From contig NC_087076.1 of the NCBI RefSeq assembly GCF_026151205.1, positions 9,028,902 to 9,092,901 of the forward strand: a stretch of 64,000 bases of DNA. The letters are read 5' to 3'. The position numbers and the translations under genes were made by a program. The notes below the pieces were generated by a model that saw only the letters and a program-made list of their open reading frames with translations, searched no databases and was not told the DNA's origin. Numbering within the stretch: position 1 is the stretch's first letter; each line of letters begins with the position of its first letter. This document shows positions 1 through 10,714 of the stretch, in pieces. The stretch is from Bolinopsis microptera. Taxonomy: Eukaryota; Ctenophora; Tentaculata; Lobata; Bolinopsidae.

Positions 1-75
1 AAAGAGGAAGCGTTATAATAGACTCACATTTTACTGTTTGTTTTGAAATCCTTTTATCTTCCGAATCTGAACTGA

Positions 76-139
76 TGTTGAATCTCATTGAATGACCCAG
101 TGTAGTGTGTAACACAGGGTCATTCAATGAGATTCAACA
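76..139. repeat. Perfect 23-bp stem hairpin
   Basis: Bases 76-98 are the exact reverse complement of 117-139, with an 18-nt spacer. The arm begins TGTTGAATCTC and ends with GACCC. The pairing does not continue outward, so the unit is compact (64 nt). It could be a small-RNA precursor-like hairpin or the remnant of a short foldback element; the sequence cannot decide. Confidence 0.75.
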
Positions 140-346
140 CCAGAAAGGGCCTGTGTTTAAACTTTCTGGTGAAATCTGATCAATTTCCAATTTTTTCCAA
201 AATGTTGTTCTTGTATTTAATCAGAAACAGACATGTTGAACACAAAACCAATCACATTCGTTAATCTTAGCTTGCGTAAGCCGTCTTATTGTTGAAAAAT
301 CTAAAGCCAATATAAGGACTCTATATTATGATGTCACAACATGACA

Positions 347-394
347 ATGTCCTTAAAAGGGTATAATGTTGAACATTGTGCCCTTATTAGGACA
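347..394. repeat. Imperfect 24-bp hairpin, nearly no loop
   Basis: The arms begin ATGTCCT on each strand and pair over about 24 bp with a few mismatches around the sequence AACATT. It lies about 200 bp downstream of the other hairpin. Confidence 0.6.
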
Positions 395-617
395 TCAGGT
401 GATAGAGTCACTGTGATCAGTGTGCATATTCTGGTCATTTCCCATCACTTAACAGTGTTTCCATGAGTTCTATACTGAATACAGCTCGAGCTACTGAAGC
501 ATTAGTTGACTATAGCTCGCTTTACTGGATCTTGTTACTTTTAGTGTAATGTCCTGCGATTCAGCTGGTTTCTGAGATTTCTCAAGTTTGTCTGACTGAA
601 GTGGGAGATTTGCTAGT

Positions 618-1126
618 ATGAACTTTATTATTGAGGTTTATCGTTTTTTCGAGTTCTTCGCTGCTCTCTTTTTTAATGTTATTGCGCACACGTACTGGGG
701 TAAGTGAACTTTAGTCTCTAATCACAAGTGTGTTTTAAGTGTGTTTTTAGTGTGTTTTTAGTGTGTTTTTAGTGTGTTTTAATTATGCTTTTTAAGTGTG
801 TTTTTAGTGTGTTTTTAGTGTGTTTTTAGTGTGTTTTTAGTGTGTTTTTAGTGTGTTTTTAGTGTGTTTTGAGTGTGTTTTTAATGTGTTTTTAGTGTGT
901 TTTTAGTGTGTTTTTAGTGTGTTTTGATGTGTTTTGAGTGTGTTTTTAGTGTGTTATTAAGTTATTAGTGTGGTCTCATTTATCTTTACAAATATCGTAA
1001 TTTGTCACCATCTTCCGTCAACAAGGCGGTTAAAACAGAAAGAATGGTGACTAAAATCTCAGGCAGCACAATCTGTGCAATTAACACGTGTTGAGGTGCA
1101 GACGTCTCACGAAATAGCGCCCAATT

Positions 1127-1209
<83 letters not shown>

Positions 1210-1210
1210 C

Positions 1211-1262
<52 letters not shown>

Positions 1263-4200
1263 AATATTTCAGAGCAAGCAGGATCTCAAGTGCTTACCAC
1301 AGTAATAGTATGTGTGGTTGTGTTGGGTGTGGCTGTTATATTACTATTCCTCTTTATCATCGTTCAATGGAGGAAAAAGAAAAACGCTGCTAGTTACAAG
1401 TAAGAAACTTTTATTATTCCCTTCTAAAGACTAACTTTTAAACCAGGATTATAAGTAAAGAGTGTTATTAAGTTTCCTTCCTAGATTTCAAAAACAAAAG
1501 TAATTCAAGATAGTTATTGATAGTAGTAGGAAGTATACAACATTTTACCTGTGAATTACACGATAATAAAACCCAAGCCAGGTTATCGTGAAGCAAGACC
1601 TCTTAATAGCGTGAATCACAAAAATTACCATAGCAACAGTTACTATAACAAAAGTTACCATAGCAACAGTTACTATAACAAAAGTTACCATAGCAACAGT
1701 TACTATAACAACAGTTACTATGGTAACAGTTACTATGGTAACAGTTACTATGATAACAGTTACTATGGTAACAGTCAGTAAAGCAACTATAAGCTGAACA
1801 TGTTAATACTAGTGCTGCAATTTCAATTTCGCTGAAATTATCAGGAACTGATCAAGTTTATATAAATTTGCATCAACCATTAGATAATTAGTTAATGGAT
1901 TAAAAATAGTATAAATACAGTTATATGAATTAGTTCATTTTTCATTCTCATACCAATAATCTAACAAACTCTTGTTTCTCAGCTAACTCTACCATGCTGG
2001 TGTATGCATTGACTTTAACCTTGCTTTATAGGGTTTTAAAGGGTTTTATAGTCTCAGTTAAAATTGTTTTGTTTCCACATCTCTTTCTAACATGCACTTT
2101 AAACTTAAAGTTTCTATCGTCATTAATGCTTATTGTTTAGATAGATTAGAGAAAAACTTTGATTGCAACCAAAATTAGCACCTTACTGCTTTCTAACGCA
2201 AGCCGATATGAGGCTTACGTAAAAACATTCTCGCTCGATTTTCCAAAGCTATATACCTTATCAAGCTTATCTGCTATAGCAACCTGCAACAGTTACTATA
2301 GCAACCTTATCTGCTGACTTTCTTATTATCTTTGTCGAAAGATCTCCCTATACTTCTCATATAATATAAAGTATATTATACTTTCTCACTGACCCTCATT
2401 TGAAACCTTAACAAATCACAGACTACTCATTTTCCATATATACGTAGGTAAACCAACTAAATGTAAAGTAAAAAAGAGCGTGTTGCTTAGTAACAAGAGC
2501 CACGTGTTGCTTAGTAACAAGAGCCATGTGTTGCTTAGTAACAAGAGCCACGTGTTGCTTAGTAACAAGAGCCATGTGTTGCTTAGTAACAAGAGCCATG
2601 TGTTGCTTAGTAACAAGAGCCACGTGTTGCTTAGTAACAAGAGCCATGTGTTGCTTAGTAACTAGAGCCACGTGTTGCTTAGTAACAAGAGCCATGTGTT
2701 GCTTAGTAACAAGAGCCACGTGTTGCTTAGTAACAAGAGCCATGTGTTGCTTAGTAACTAGAGCCACGTGTTGCTTAGTAACTAGAGCCACGTGTTGCTT
2801 AGTAACAAGAGCCATGTGTTGCTTAGTAACAAGAGCCATGTTTTGCTTAGTAACAAGAGCCATGTGTTGCCTAACATCCCCCGATAAAGTGTGTACTATT
2901 AGTGTTCTGTTTACTAGGGGTAAGAAGAGTGGTAAAGTAGGTCCCACTACAGCAGAGGAGGGCCCTAGAAGGTAACGCTCTCAGTGGAACTACTTGAAGA
3001 GAGTGGTTTCTATCTGTCGTAAACTGCCCTTTTTACTGCAATTCGTAGTGATTTTAGCAGCGTGGTTTCAAGTTATATCACGTAATGTCACGTGGTGTGA
3101 CGTCATTTCACGTGGTGTGACGTCATGTCACATGGTGTGACGTAATGTCACGTGGTGTGATGTGATGTACCGTCCTATGACTCTAACCATGGTAATTGTA
3201 GTTAGTAAAATGTAGAACCCTTTTTAGCTACTCTCGTTTTCCGAGAGGCAATTGGGCCCCTGAGCACATTTAACAGTTGTAATCGTTCGTGAAGCCACAA
3301 ATTAAAAGCATTGTGATTCGTTGTACCTCGTTGTAACGTACCTCATCCGAAACAGCGGTTAAATAATAAGAAAAATCACCAAATAATCGAAACAAATGCT
3401 GTAAAGTTAATCCCAGTTAATCATATAATATATAAAAAATTCAATAAAGATTGACTGCTATCAGAATTAGATAGAAATTACAATTTATTTAAACTATTTT
3501 CTGTTGCTTTTTGTTACATCGTTGTCAATGTTGCTATACCGATGGATTGTAAAGCTGATACATCTCTCTAAAGCCCGCTAAATCAGCTTGCTTGTTGTAA
3601 CAATGGAAACTGAATCTTGCTGGATCGGTTACCATAGTAACTATGTCTGCTCCTTGTCCTGACAACGGACTGCTGATTGTCCCATGTGTTGTTACCATGA
3701 CAACCGTGTCACCATGACAACCAGCTACTAGTCCAAGCTGCTGACGTCACAACACGTGACTGCTCCAAGCTGCTGACGTCACAACACGTGACTGCTCCAA
3801 GCTGCTGACGTCACAACACGTGACTGCTCCAAGCTGATGACGTCACAACACGTGACTGCTCCCAGCTGCTGAAGTCACAGCTGGAAAGTGTCCCGCAAAA
3901 GACTGCTGACTAAATGTTCCTGATCAGTGTCTGACTCCCTTTCTCCCAGAGCCCGCACAAATGATATGGACATGGTAACCACGCACGCTACACCATCTCC
4001 TGCTTGTGTCCCCGATCAGAAAAACAGAACGCTTACTCTCCGCAATCCTGCCGGAAATGACTACGATCTCTAAACCTTCATAAGTGTCACACGCGTGACG
4101 TCATAGCACGTGGTTTGTGACATCACAAACCACGTGATGAGAAGTTGATTTGAGTTATAGCTCTGTCCCTCATTTTAACATGTACATAAGATGTCTCTTC

Positions 4201-7200
4201 AGACTCCACGCTGAGCCAAGAAATATAATTTCTGGCAGACCAATCACCGTGGCAACCATTCAAGTTACCATAGCAACCATTTTAGTTACCATAGTAACTG
4301 TTATAATTGCCTTAATTTAACTTTAGATGTAGCTTGCTTGTGGTTTCTTGCATTTTGTAGTGCCGAGCTGCCAAATATCTGAATATATAAACAGTATGCA
4401 CCGAAGTTGAGGGTTCTTAGAAGAATGATTACTGTGTAGAATACAATTTGATTACATTTAGAATTGTTATTTATATTTTGAAACTTAAATTTTTTTGTAC
4501 TGAAAAGTTCAATTTTCTAAGGTTCATATTAGTGAGCTTTCAAAACGAAATCTGTTTCAACGATCAGGATTGGTAATTTTTGTAGTCGTGATTAATTTGA
4601 AAATTATTAACTCTTTGAGAGCAATGTCAGTTATTTGTGTAACACAATTTTATATGTAAATTATATATGCAGTGATTTTTATTTTTTCCGTCAAACATGA
4701 GTGTAGCTTTTATAAGTTCTCAAAAATAAGATGCCATACTCCTGAAATAAACTAACATTTTTTTAAATGTAAAAAAAGTAAAACTGTTTCTTTTCCTCTC
4801 CTGATATCCGTGTCTGTGCATGTGACTGTCTTCTCTCCTTTATTCCTCTCTCAAGTGTTCCTTGTTACCATGGTAACAGTGTAATGTTACCATGACAACC
4901 GTGTAATGTTACCATGACAACCGTGTTATGTCACCATGACAACCGTGTAATGTTACCATGACAACCGTGTTATGTCACCATGACAACCGTGTAATGTTAC
5001 CATGGTAACCGTGTAATGTTACCATGACAACTGTTCCCTTCTCTGAAGACTAGTCTATCCGTCAGGTCTAAAAGTGTCCTATCCGCTAAAAGTGTCCAGT
5101 CAACAAGAAGCTCAGTTCGGGAAGTGAGTGTCCCTATTGGTGGGGGCACGATGCCTGGTGGGGACATGGACTTGGAGCAGCAACTCCGAACTAGGCCACA
5201 GTCTAATAAAAACTATGACAGAGACTAGTAACCTATCTCACCATTTCTTAACTGTTGTTTTTGTACATTTTGATAGGGATTAGAGAGGATAAAAACTGTA
5301 AACTTGGACCTTCATTCGTGGAGTTATGGAAATTACTTATATCTTGGTGACCACTGAATAAAAATGTAACAAATAATCCCTTCTCACCTGACATCCTTCT
5401 AGCTAATTAACATTTTGTTTTGTACTAATAGTTTTTAACCACGAGATTGAGGAATGTGTTATAGAGACATTCCTCAATTCACCAGATACTTATTGTATTG
5501 TATTCTAAACTCTATGAAATTCTTTGTAAACACTAAGAGCTTCCAATTGTATATAATTGTGTTTGTTTGGAGAAAATGGAGATAAATGGGATCAATGTCA
5601 AAATTAAGAATAGAATGAACCCCTTTTTTGTTTGACTTAAACCTTGTAACCATGGTAACGGCTTATTAGATAGAAGTCTTGTAAAACTTAGTCTGCAAAT
5701 AAAATAAAACAACAATTATTATATTTAACATTAGCCAAGAATGTGAATATATGGATTGGAATGTTATTAAGATGGTTGATAAAATCCTGAATAAATATAT
5801 GATAACATGCTTACTTATTTACAACGTTTAAAATTTTCTATACTACTGTTACCATGGCAACACTACTGTTACCATGGCAACACCACTGTTACCATGACAA
5901 CACCAGCTGTTACCATGACAACACTACTGCTACCATGACAACACTACTGTTACCATGACAACTCTACTGTTACCATGACAACACTACTGTTACCATGACA
6001 ACACTTCACTACTGTACCATGACAAGACCATGACAACACTACTGTTACCATGACAACACCACTGTTACCATAACAACACACGTCTAACATTAGTAACCCA
6101 GGCTGAGGGGAGAGAAAGGGTTCATGGATCCAATAGAGAACATGGCAGCAGAGGAAGGAACGGGAGTGCAGATGAAGAAAGTGAGTCTGAAACTGAGTGA
6201 AGCAGATAAGAAAGCTCCTCTAATGTCCCGACCTGTTCACATCTCCGACTTTAGCAAGTAAGTAGCGACTCTGTTACGTGGTATGGCGCCACCATATACT
6301 TTTAAATTGGTTGGAAGTATCGTATAACTGTGGTAAGCAACATCATTGCTTTTGCTTTACTTATAGATTTCATATTTAGTCTTCAAATTGTGTAGTGTGT
6401 ATGTATAATTAACGATAGCTTTTTGTAACCAGACGGCGATATCACATGACAAGTGTAAGTTTCCGTTGATTTAAAGCTGTCCTACACCCCCACATTTCAT
6501 CCTACACCCCCACATTTCATCCTACACCCCCACATTTCATCCTACGCCCCCACATCTCATCCTAAACCCCCACATTTCATCCTACACCCCCACATCTCAT
6601 CCTACACCCCCACATTTCATCCTACGCCCCCACATCTCAACCTAAACCCCCACATTTCATCCTACACCCCCACATCTCATCCTACACCCCCACATCTCAT
6701 CCTACACCCCCACATCTCATCCTACACCCCCACATTTCATCCTACGCCCCCACATCCCATCCTAAACCCCCACATTTCATCCTACACCCCCACATCTCAT
6801 CCTACACCCCCACATCTCATCCTAAACCCCCACATTTCATCCTACACCCCACATTTCATCCTACACCCCATATTTCATCCTGCATCCCCACATTTCATCC
6901 TACACCCCCACTTTTCATCTTACGACCCCCACATTTCATCCTACACCCCCACTTTTTATCTTACGACCCCCACATTTCATCCTACACCCCCACATTTCAT
7001 CCTACATCCCCACATTTCATCTATAATACACCCACCAACCTAGCCCTCGCAGCATTGCAGATTTCTTTATTCACTGTTTGAGCTTCTTTTTCGGGGTTTA
7101 AGCTTTTTAATGTGGTTCCTAAGTCTCGTTGAAGTGACGCACATTGTTACCATGACAACACTGAAATTACCCACATTGTTAGCCGGGATGCATCCTAATT

Positions 7201-9688
7201 AATACCCGGTTCACTATGACCGTATAAGGAGTGTCACGTGGTATGAAATCACACCATAAACTCTTTCTCTCTCAGGTACTACGATCTCTTGACTAGAAAC
7301 GACGACCGAGAACTGAAACAAGAATTCAGCACTTTCGACTCATTCGATGACAACAATACTTGTTACCATGGCTCTATTCCTGAGAACGATACCAAGAACC
7401 GCTACAAGAATATCATTCCATGTTAGTTTACTAATTGGATATCCCTAATTAAAAACACCAATTTTAAACTGGTTATAGATTAATGTAACCTGTGATTTAA
7501 AATTAAAAGTTATATCAGAATTTATCCAAAAGTCTCAGATCTTCCTAAGTCCTCTAAAACAAATCATTACTTCATAGCTAAGTTCCAACCAAGGCTAAGT
7601 TCCAACTAAGTGCACCCAATTCACCAGATATAAGAACGCTCTGTTTCAGTCGACCACAGCAGAGTTAAACTATCTATAATGAACGATGATGTGCACTCTG
7701 ACTACATAAATGCTAGTTACATACACGGCTACCACAAACCCCGAGTTTTCGTTGCTACTCAGGCACCACTCTACGAGACTCTGGATGACTTCTGGAGATG
7801 GTGTGGGAGAAAAAAGGTCAGTGTTATTATAAGTGGTCACTGGGCATTGTTAGAAAGCACATAAAGGTTTTGTACAAGAACTGTAGAATCTAACCAGATC
7901 TCCCTTTAACACACACCGTTGTGATGTGTAGAATCTAACTATCATCTCTCCAGAGTACTATGGTAGTGAATCTGACTAAAGTGGAGGAGAACGGAAAGAC
8001 AAAGAGTATAGTGTACTGGCCCAGTGTGGAGGAGCGAGCTAAACAGTTCGGTCTAGTCAACGTGAAGAGGGTGGATAAGCAGGAGAGTGAATACTTCGTA
8101 GTGTACTCCTTCGAGATAAGACACAAACTCGAGGTACGTGGTGAAGTATCTCTCCTCAACCCCCCCCCCCCCCTCCCCTCCCAACTTCACCAAATTATAT
8201 CCAGTTCCCACAAAGTTAACAGGACTCTGATTAGGGTTAGGGTTTGGTTTGTTCTCGAGTTTACTGTGTCTCTAAAGTAAGATGTGTTAATTGTACTGTG
8301 TTTCAGGAAGGAGTCCGGGAGGTGTATATGTTCAACTACGTAGGATGGCCCGACTTTGACGTGCCCTCGAGAACAACTGAGTTTGTTAACTTCATCTACA
8401 ACATCAGACATCTCTCTTCATCAGACCACCCATGGGTCCTATAGTCTGTCATTGCAGGTTGTTACCCCAGCACTTGCAGTCTTGAGCCTCATTTTTGAAA
8501 TTTGTGTGTTAGTTGGAGTCAACTTTTCCTGCGCTGTAGGGCGTTAACATTTCCTTTGAAATGGCACTGATTAACATAACTAAATCTATTGCCGTAAGTG
8601 GAGAAGTTGATTAATTAAAGTATATTTCAGTGCGGGTACAGGCCGAACAGGAGCATATATTGGTATAATGAACTCATTAGATAGGCTTATTAACAAAGAA
8701 GACCTGGATATCCTGGGATTAGTGGGCTCGCTTAGACAGCAGAGACGCAAGATGGTCTTCACTAATGTGAGCTTAATTAATCTTATCTAACTCTTTACTA
8801 ATATGAGCTTAATTAATTTTATCTAACTCTTCACTAATGTGAGCTTAATTAATCTTATCTAACTCTTCACTAATGTGAGCTTAATTAATTTTACTTAATT
8901 CTTTACTAATGTGAACTTTACTTAACTGCTCATTGTGGCACATTGAGCTCCAGAGTTGGCCAACAGTTTGTTATTCTGTTCATTTTCAGGACTTTACCAC
9001 ATTTCTTTTCAGACACAATACAAATTCCTGCATAGAGTTATGATGGATATTGTGACTAACGACAACTTCGACTTATTGAAGCAGAGTGGCTTCCGAAAAA
9101 GTGAGCACTTTCAAAGATATTGTTTATTGTTTTTAACCGCATAACATATCTTAGCTTAAACAATGTCACCAAGTCTGGACCACACTCGATAGTTTTCTCT
9201 GAAAACTTGCTGCGCTTGAAATCTAATTGCCCCATTTTAATTAAGTGAATACTGAATATCCGCGATGTGGTGGTCTTGTTTTCTCGGATTCCTATTTTAA
9301 TGATTTTCCTAAATTTAGACTATTTTGGACTTCTTGAAAACAGTGCACTTTACGAAGAAGTGCATGCCAATAACACTACTTTAGATTGTAAGTCATTACG
9401 CGTGCAGTGTGTATCTCCAGGACGTAGTCCATTCTCAGTTTCATGTTATAATTTAGGATGAAAATTCGATCTATCTGTCGTAAACGCTGTGGTGGTATTT
9501 CGCTGGTGTTTAAATTATCATTATTGAACGGAAAACTAATTCAATATCCCCAAATAAATTGAACATAAAGTTTAAATTTATAACAAGGTCCCTTTTCAGA
9601 GATAGAAGTTCAAGGTGTGTTGGAAAACCCCTACGTCTCAACAAGTGAGAGTGATGAACTAGACGAACTAAATGACACTAAAGTCTAG
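618..9688 (+). CDS. Receptor-type protein tyrosine phosphatase, minimal ectodomain, single PTP domain (apparent lesions)
   Basis: Removes phosphate from phosphotyrosine on membrane-proximal substrates. Exons by phase matching: 618-699, 1273-1399, 2918-2971, 5049-5123, 6102-6257, 7276-7421, 7650-7816, 7954-8133, 8307-8457, 8631-8766, 9013-9100, 9319-9387, and probably 9600-9688. Exon 1 encodes a hydrophobic leader; exon 2 a membrane span (about residues 36-58) followed by WRKKK. The cytoplasmic catalytic domain has KNRYKNIIP, DYINASYI, ATQAPL, the WPD loop (GWPDFDVPS), the P-loop HCSAGTGRTG (nucleophile Cys and Arg kept, split across 8457/8631) and a Q-loop-like RQQRRKMVFTN. Only about ten residues separate leader and membrane span, so there is no adhesion-type ectodomain unless an exon was missed. 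Two oddities: exon 8307-8457 is one base off the frame needed for the P-loop, and joining 9387 to 9600 creates TAG although the downstream frame (ending near 9688) looks coding. Either the copy is decaying or there are sequence errors. Exons 618-699 and 5049-5123 are less certain than the catalytic exons. Confidence 0.85.
725..960. repeat. Minisatellite, 11-bp unit AGTGTGTTTTT
   Basis: About twenty copies with small variants in intron 1 of the phosphatase gene, starting just after the first splice donor at 700. Confidence 0.9.
1127..1261. repeat. (CTAA)n tetranucleotide tract
   Basis: About 33 nearly perfect CTAA units with a single interruption. The tract ends about 10 bases before the acceptor AG (1271-1272) of the membrane-span exon, so it takes up the branch-point region; CTAAC itself resembles a branch-point consensus. 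Confidence 0.95.
1622..1773. repeat. Minisatellite of X-box-like units
   Basis: Alternating GTTACCATAGCAAC and GTTACTATAACAA/GTTACTATGGTAAC units in phosphatase intron 2. The frame open across it (Tyr-Asn-Ser repeats) is a by-product of the repeat, not a gene. Confidence 0.9.
2480..2870. repeat. 24-bp minisatellite carrying GTTGCTTAGTAAC
   Basis: About sixteen copies of a unit made of GTTGCTTAGTAAC plus AAGAGCCAYGT, ending about 45 bp before the exon at 2918. Long frames open on both strands are repeat by-products because 24 is a multiple of 3. The core is an imperfect palindrome of the RFX X-box type, and GCCACGTGTT in alternate units adds a CACGTG. Confidence 0.93.
3080..3165. repeat. Tandem CACGTG + TGACGTCA units
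   Basis: About four copies of a roughly 20-bp unit combining CACGTGG with TGACGTCA or a variant (E-box and CRE consensus). Located in phosphatase intron 3. Confidence 0.85.
3734..3870. repeat. 32-bp tandem repeat with CRE and ACACGTGA
   Basis: About four and a half copies of a unit containing AAGCTGCTGACGTCAC followed by AACACGTGACTGCT. Each unit has a full CRE palindrome (TGACGTCA) and a CACGTG. A further CRE/E-box pair lies at about 4090-4135. Just upstream (3680-3722) are three X-box-like GTTACCATGACAAC-type sites. Confidence 0.88.
4864..5032. repeat. 22-bp minisatellite of GTTACCATGACAAC units
   Basis: About seven copies of GTTACCATGACAAC plus CGTGTAAT in phosphatase intron 3, ending just before the exon at 5049. 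The first copy is the full palindrome GTTACCATGGTAAC. Confidence 0.92.
5847..6080. repeat. Approx. 19-bp minisatellite of GTTACCATGACAAC units
   Basis: About eleven copies of ACTACTGTTACCATGACAAC with small indels, ending about 20 bp before the acceptor of exon 6102-6257. The first copies are GTTACCATGGCAAC. Confidence 0.92.
6478..7022. repeat. 20-bp C-rich minisatellite
   Basis: About 27 copies of CCTACACCCCCACATTTCAT in the phosphatase intron between 6257 and 7276. Each unit has a run of five C, so the complementary strand offers many regularly spaced G-runs. Confidence 0.95.
8748..8925. repeat. Approx. 36-bp tandem repeat that includes an exon end
   Basis: Units of CACTAATGTGAGCTTAATTA plus TTTTATCTAACTCT repeat about five times. 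The first unit contains the true donor of exon 8631-8766 (ACTAAT|GTGAGC), so the exon's last bases and donor were copied into the intron several times. Confidence 0.85.
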
Positions 9689-10714
9689 TTACCATGGCAA
9701 CCATGTCAGTTGTGTACATAGTTGCTATAGCAACAGTATCACCTTCATACCTTTTAGTTATGGGACTGTTTGGAGTAACACGTTTTTGTGAATTCTGTCT
9801 CTAAAATTTCAGATTGTCCAGTGATATGTAATTATTTCAAACAGAATAAACGCCACATCAAAAGTGAGCTTTTTTCTATCATGATTACCGAACATCGCCG
9901 ATATTTTAAGTCTTTTTATACGTTCACTGACTTTATGTGTATACAATATACATATGCTAAGGGAAATGTATATAGTTGTTGCAGTTTTTGAAATTTCTTA
10001 GCTTACGTTTCTACATGGTTTCTGAAAAATCAAAGATATGATAATAATAAAATTCAGTTTATGATATTTCCAGATCTGGTAGATAACCGGTTGAGGAATT
10101 TATGCATGATTTTTGTGGAGCCACCTGCCACATTCTATTTCTTTTAATATAAGTGAAAGATACCTCCTGGTAGAGTTTTCCCTTTTAACATTTCATTTTA
10201 AACCGGGTCCTGTAAATTAAGAGTTATTTTTATTTGAGTAAAGTTTTCGGTACGTTTTTTAGCTTAAAACTCTCACCATTTCAGTTTTTATTGAATGTTA
10301 AAGAATGTTGTCGCACAGTTATTATACACTCCAGTCGGTGACATGATTTTCTGTTTACACTTTAGATTCAGAACTTGTAGATACTTTTTAACTTAATTGA
10401 ATGTAATGTTACTATGGCAATCATGTGTTGCAAATGTGGTCACGTGACAGTGTTGTTAGAGGAAATGTTACTTGTAAGTTTGCTAAACTGACTAGTTCCT
10501 ATTTTTAGTTCATGTATGATTCAGAAATGGTGCTAAAAGATAGGATTACTACTAGGATTACTAATTCAAATTGTGTCGTTAAATTACTTTTAGTTTATTT
10601 ACATAACAATGACATGGCTGTTTTATTCGGCTCTTATAAAATATTGTTATATATCTTTAACTGTACTTAGCTTGCTAATCGATTTAGTTTATTGCTCAAT
10701 GCTCATATCGCTCC
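9689..10714. other. Phosphatase 3' UTR and intergenic DNA
   Basis: An AATAAA at 9845-9850 lies about 160 bp after the last frame and could be the phosphatase polyadenylation signal. A full X-box-like GTTACCATGGCAAC occurs near 9688-9702. No other gene seen. Confidence 0.5.

Larger units (their letters stand above)
1..617. other. 5' flank of the phosphatase gene, with two hairpins
   Basis: No coding exon is recognised here. Two inverted repeats stand out (76-139 and 347-394, listed separately). The stretch up to the start codon at 618 probably contains the promoter and 5' UTR of the phosphatase gene, but I see no clear TATA box. Confidence 0.5.

Noticed and set aside
1551-1781. Frame of 76 residues with Tyr-Asn-Ser repeats
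   Set aside because: Product of the X-box-like minisatellite in an intron; no ATG at its start and no splice support.
2423-2975. Long overlapping frames on both strands (174 and 149 residues)
   Set aside because: They translate a 24-bp minisatellite whose period is a multiple of three; there is no start context or domain, and the array is intronic.
3950-3974. Micro-exon AGCCCGCACAAATGATATGG... with good splice sites
   Set aside because: It fits phase only if the next exon is read to 5227, where the following junction makes a stop; the path 2971 to 5049-5123 to 6102 keeps the frame without it.
5124-5227. Extension of the exon at 5049 in another frame (Ser/Arg-rich, ends NKNYDRD)
   Set aside because: Open and plausible-looking, but it joins to the next exon with a stop codon; the GTGAGT donor at 5124 gives consistent phases.
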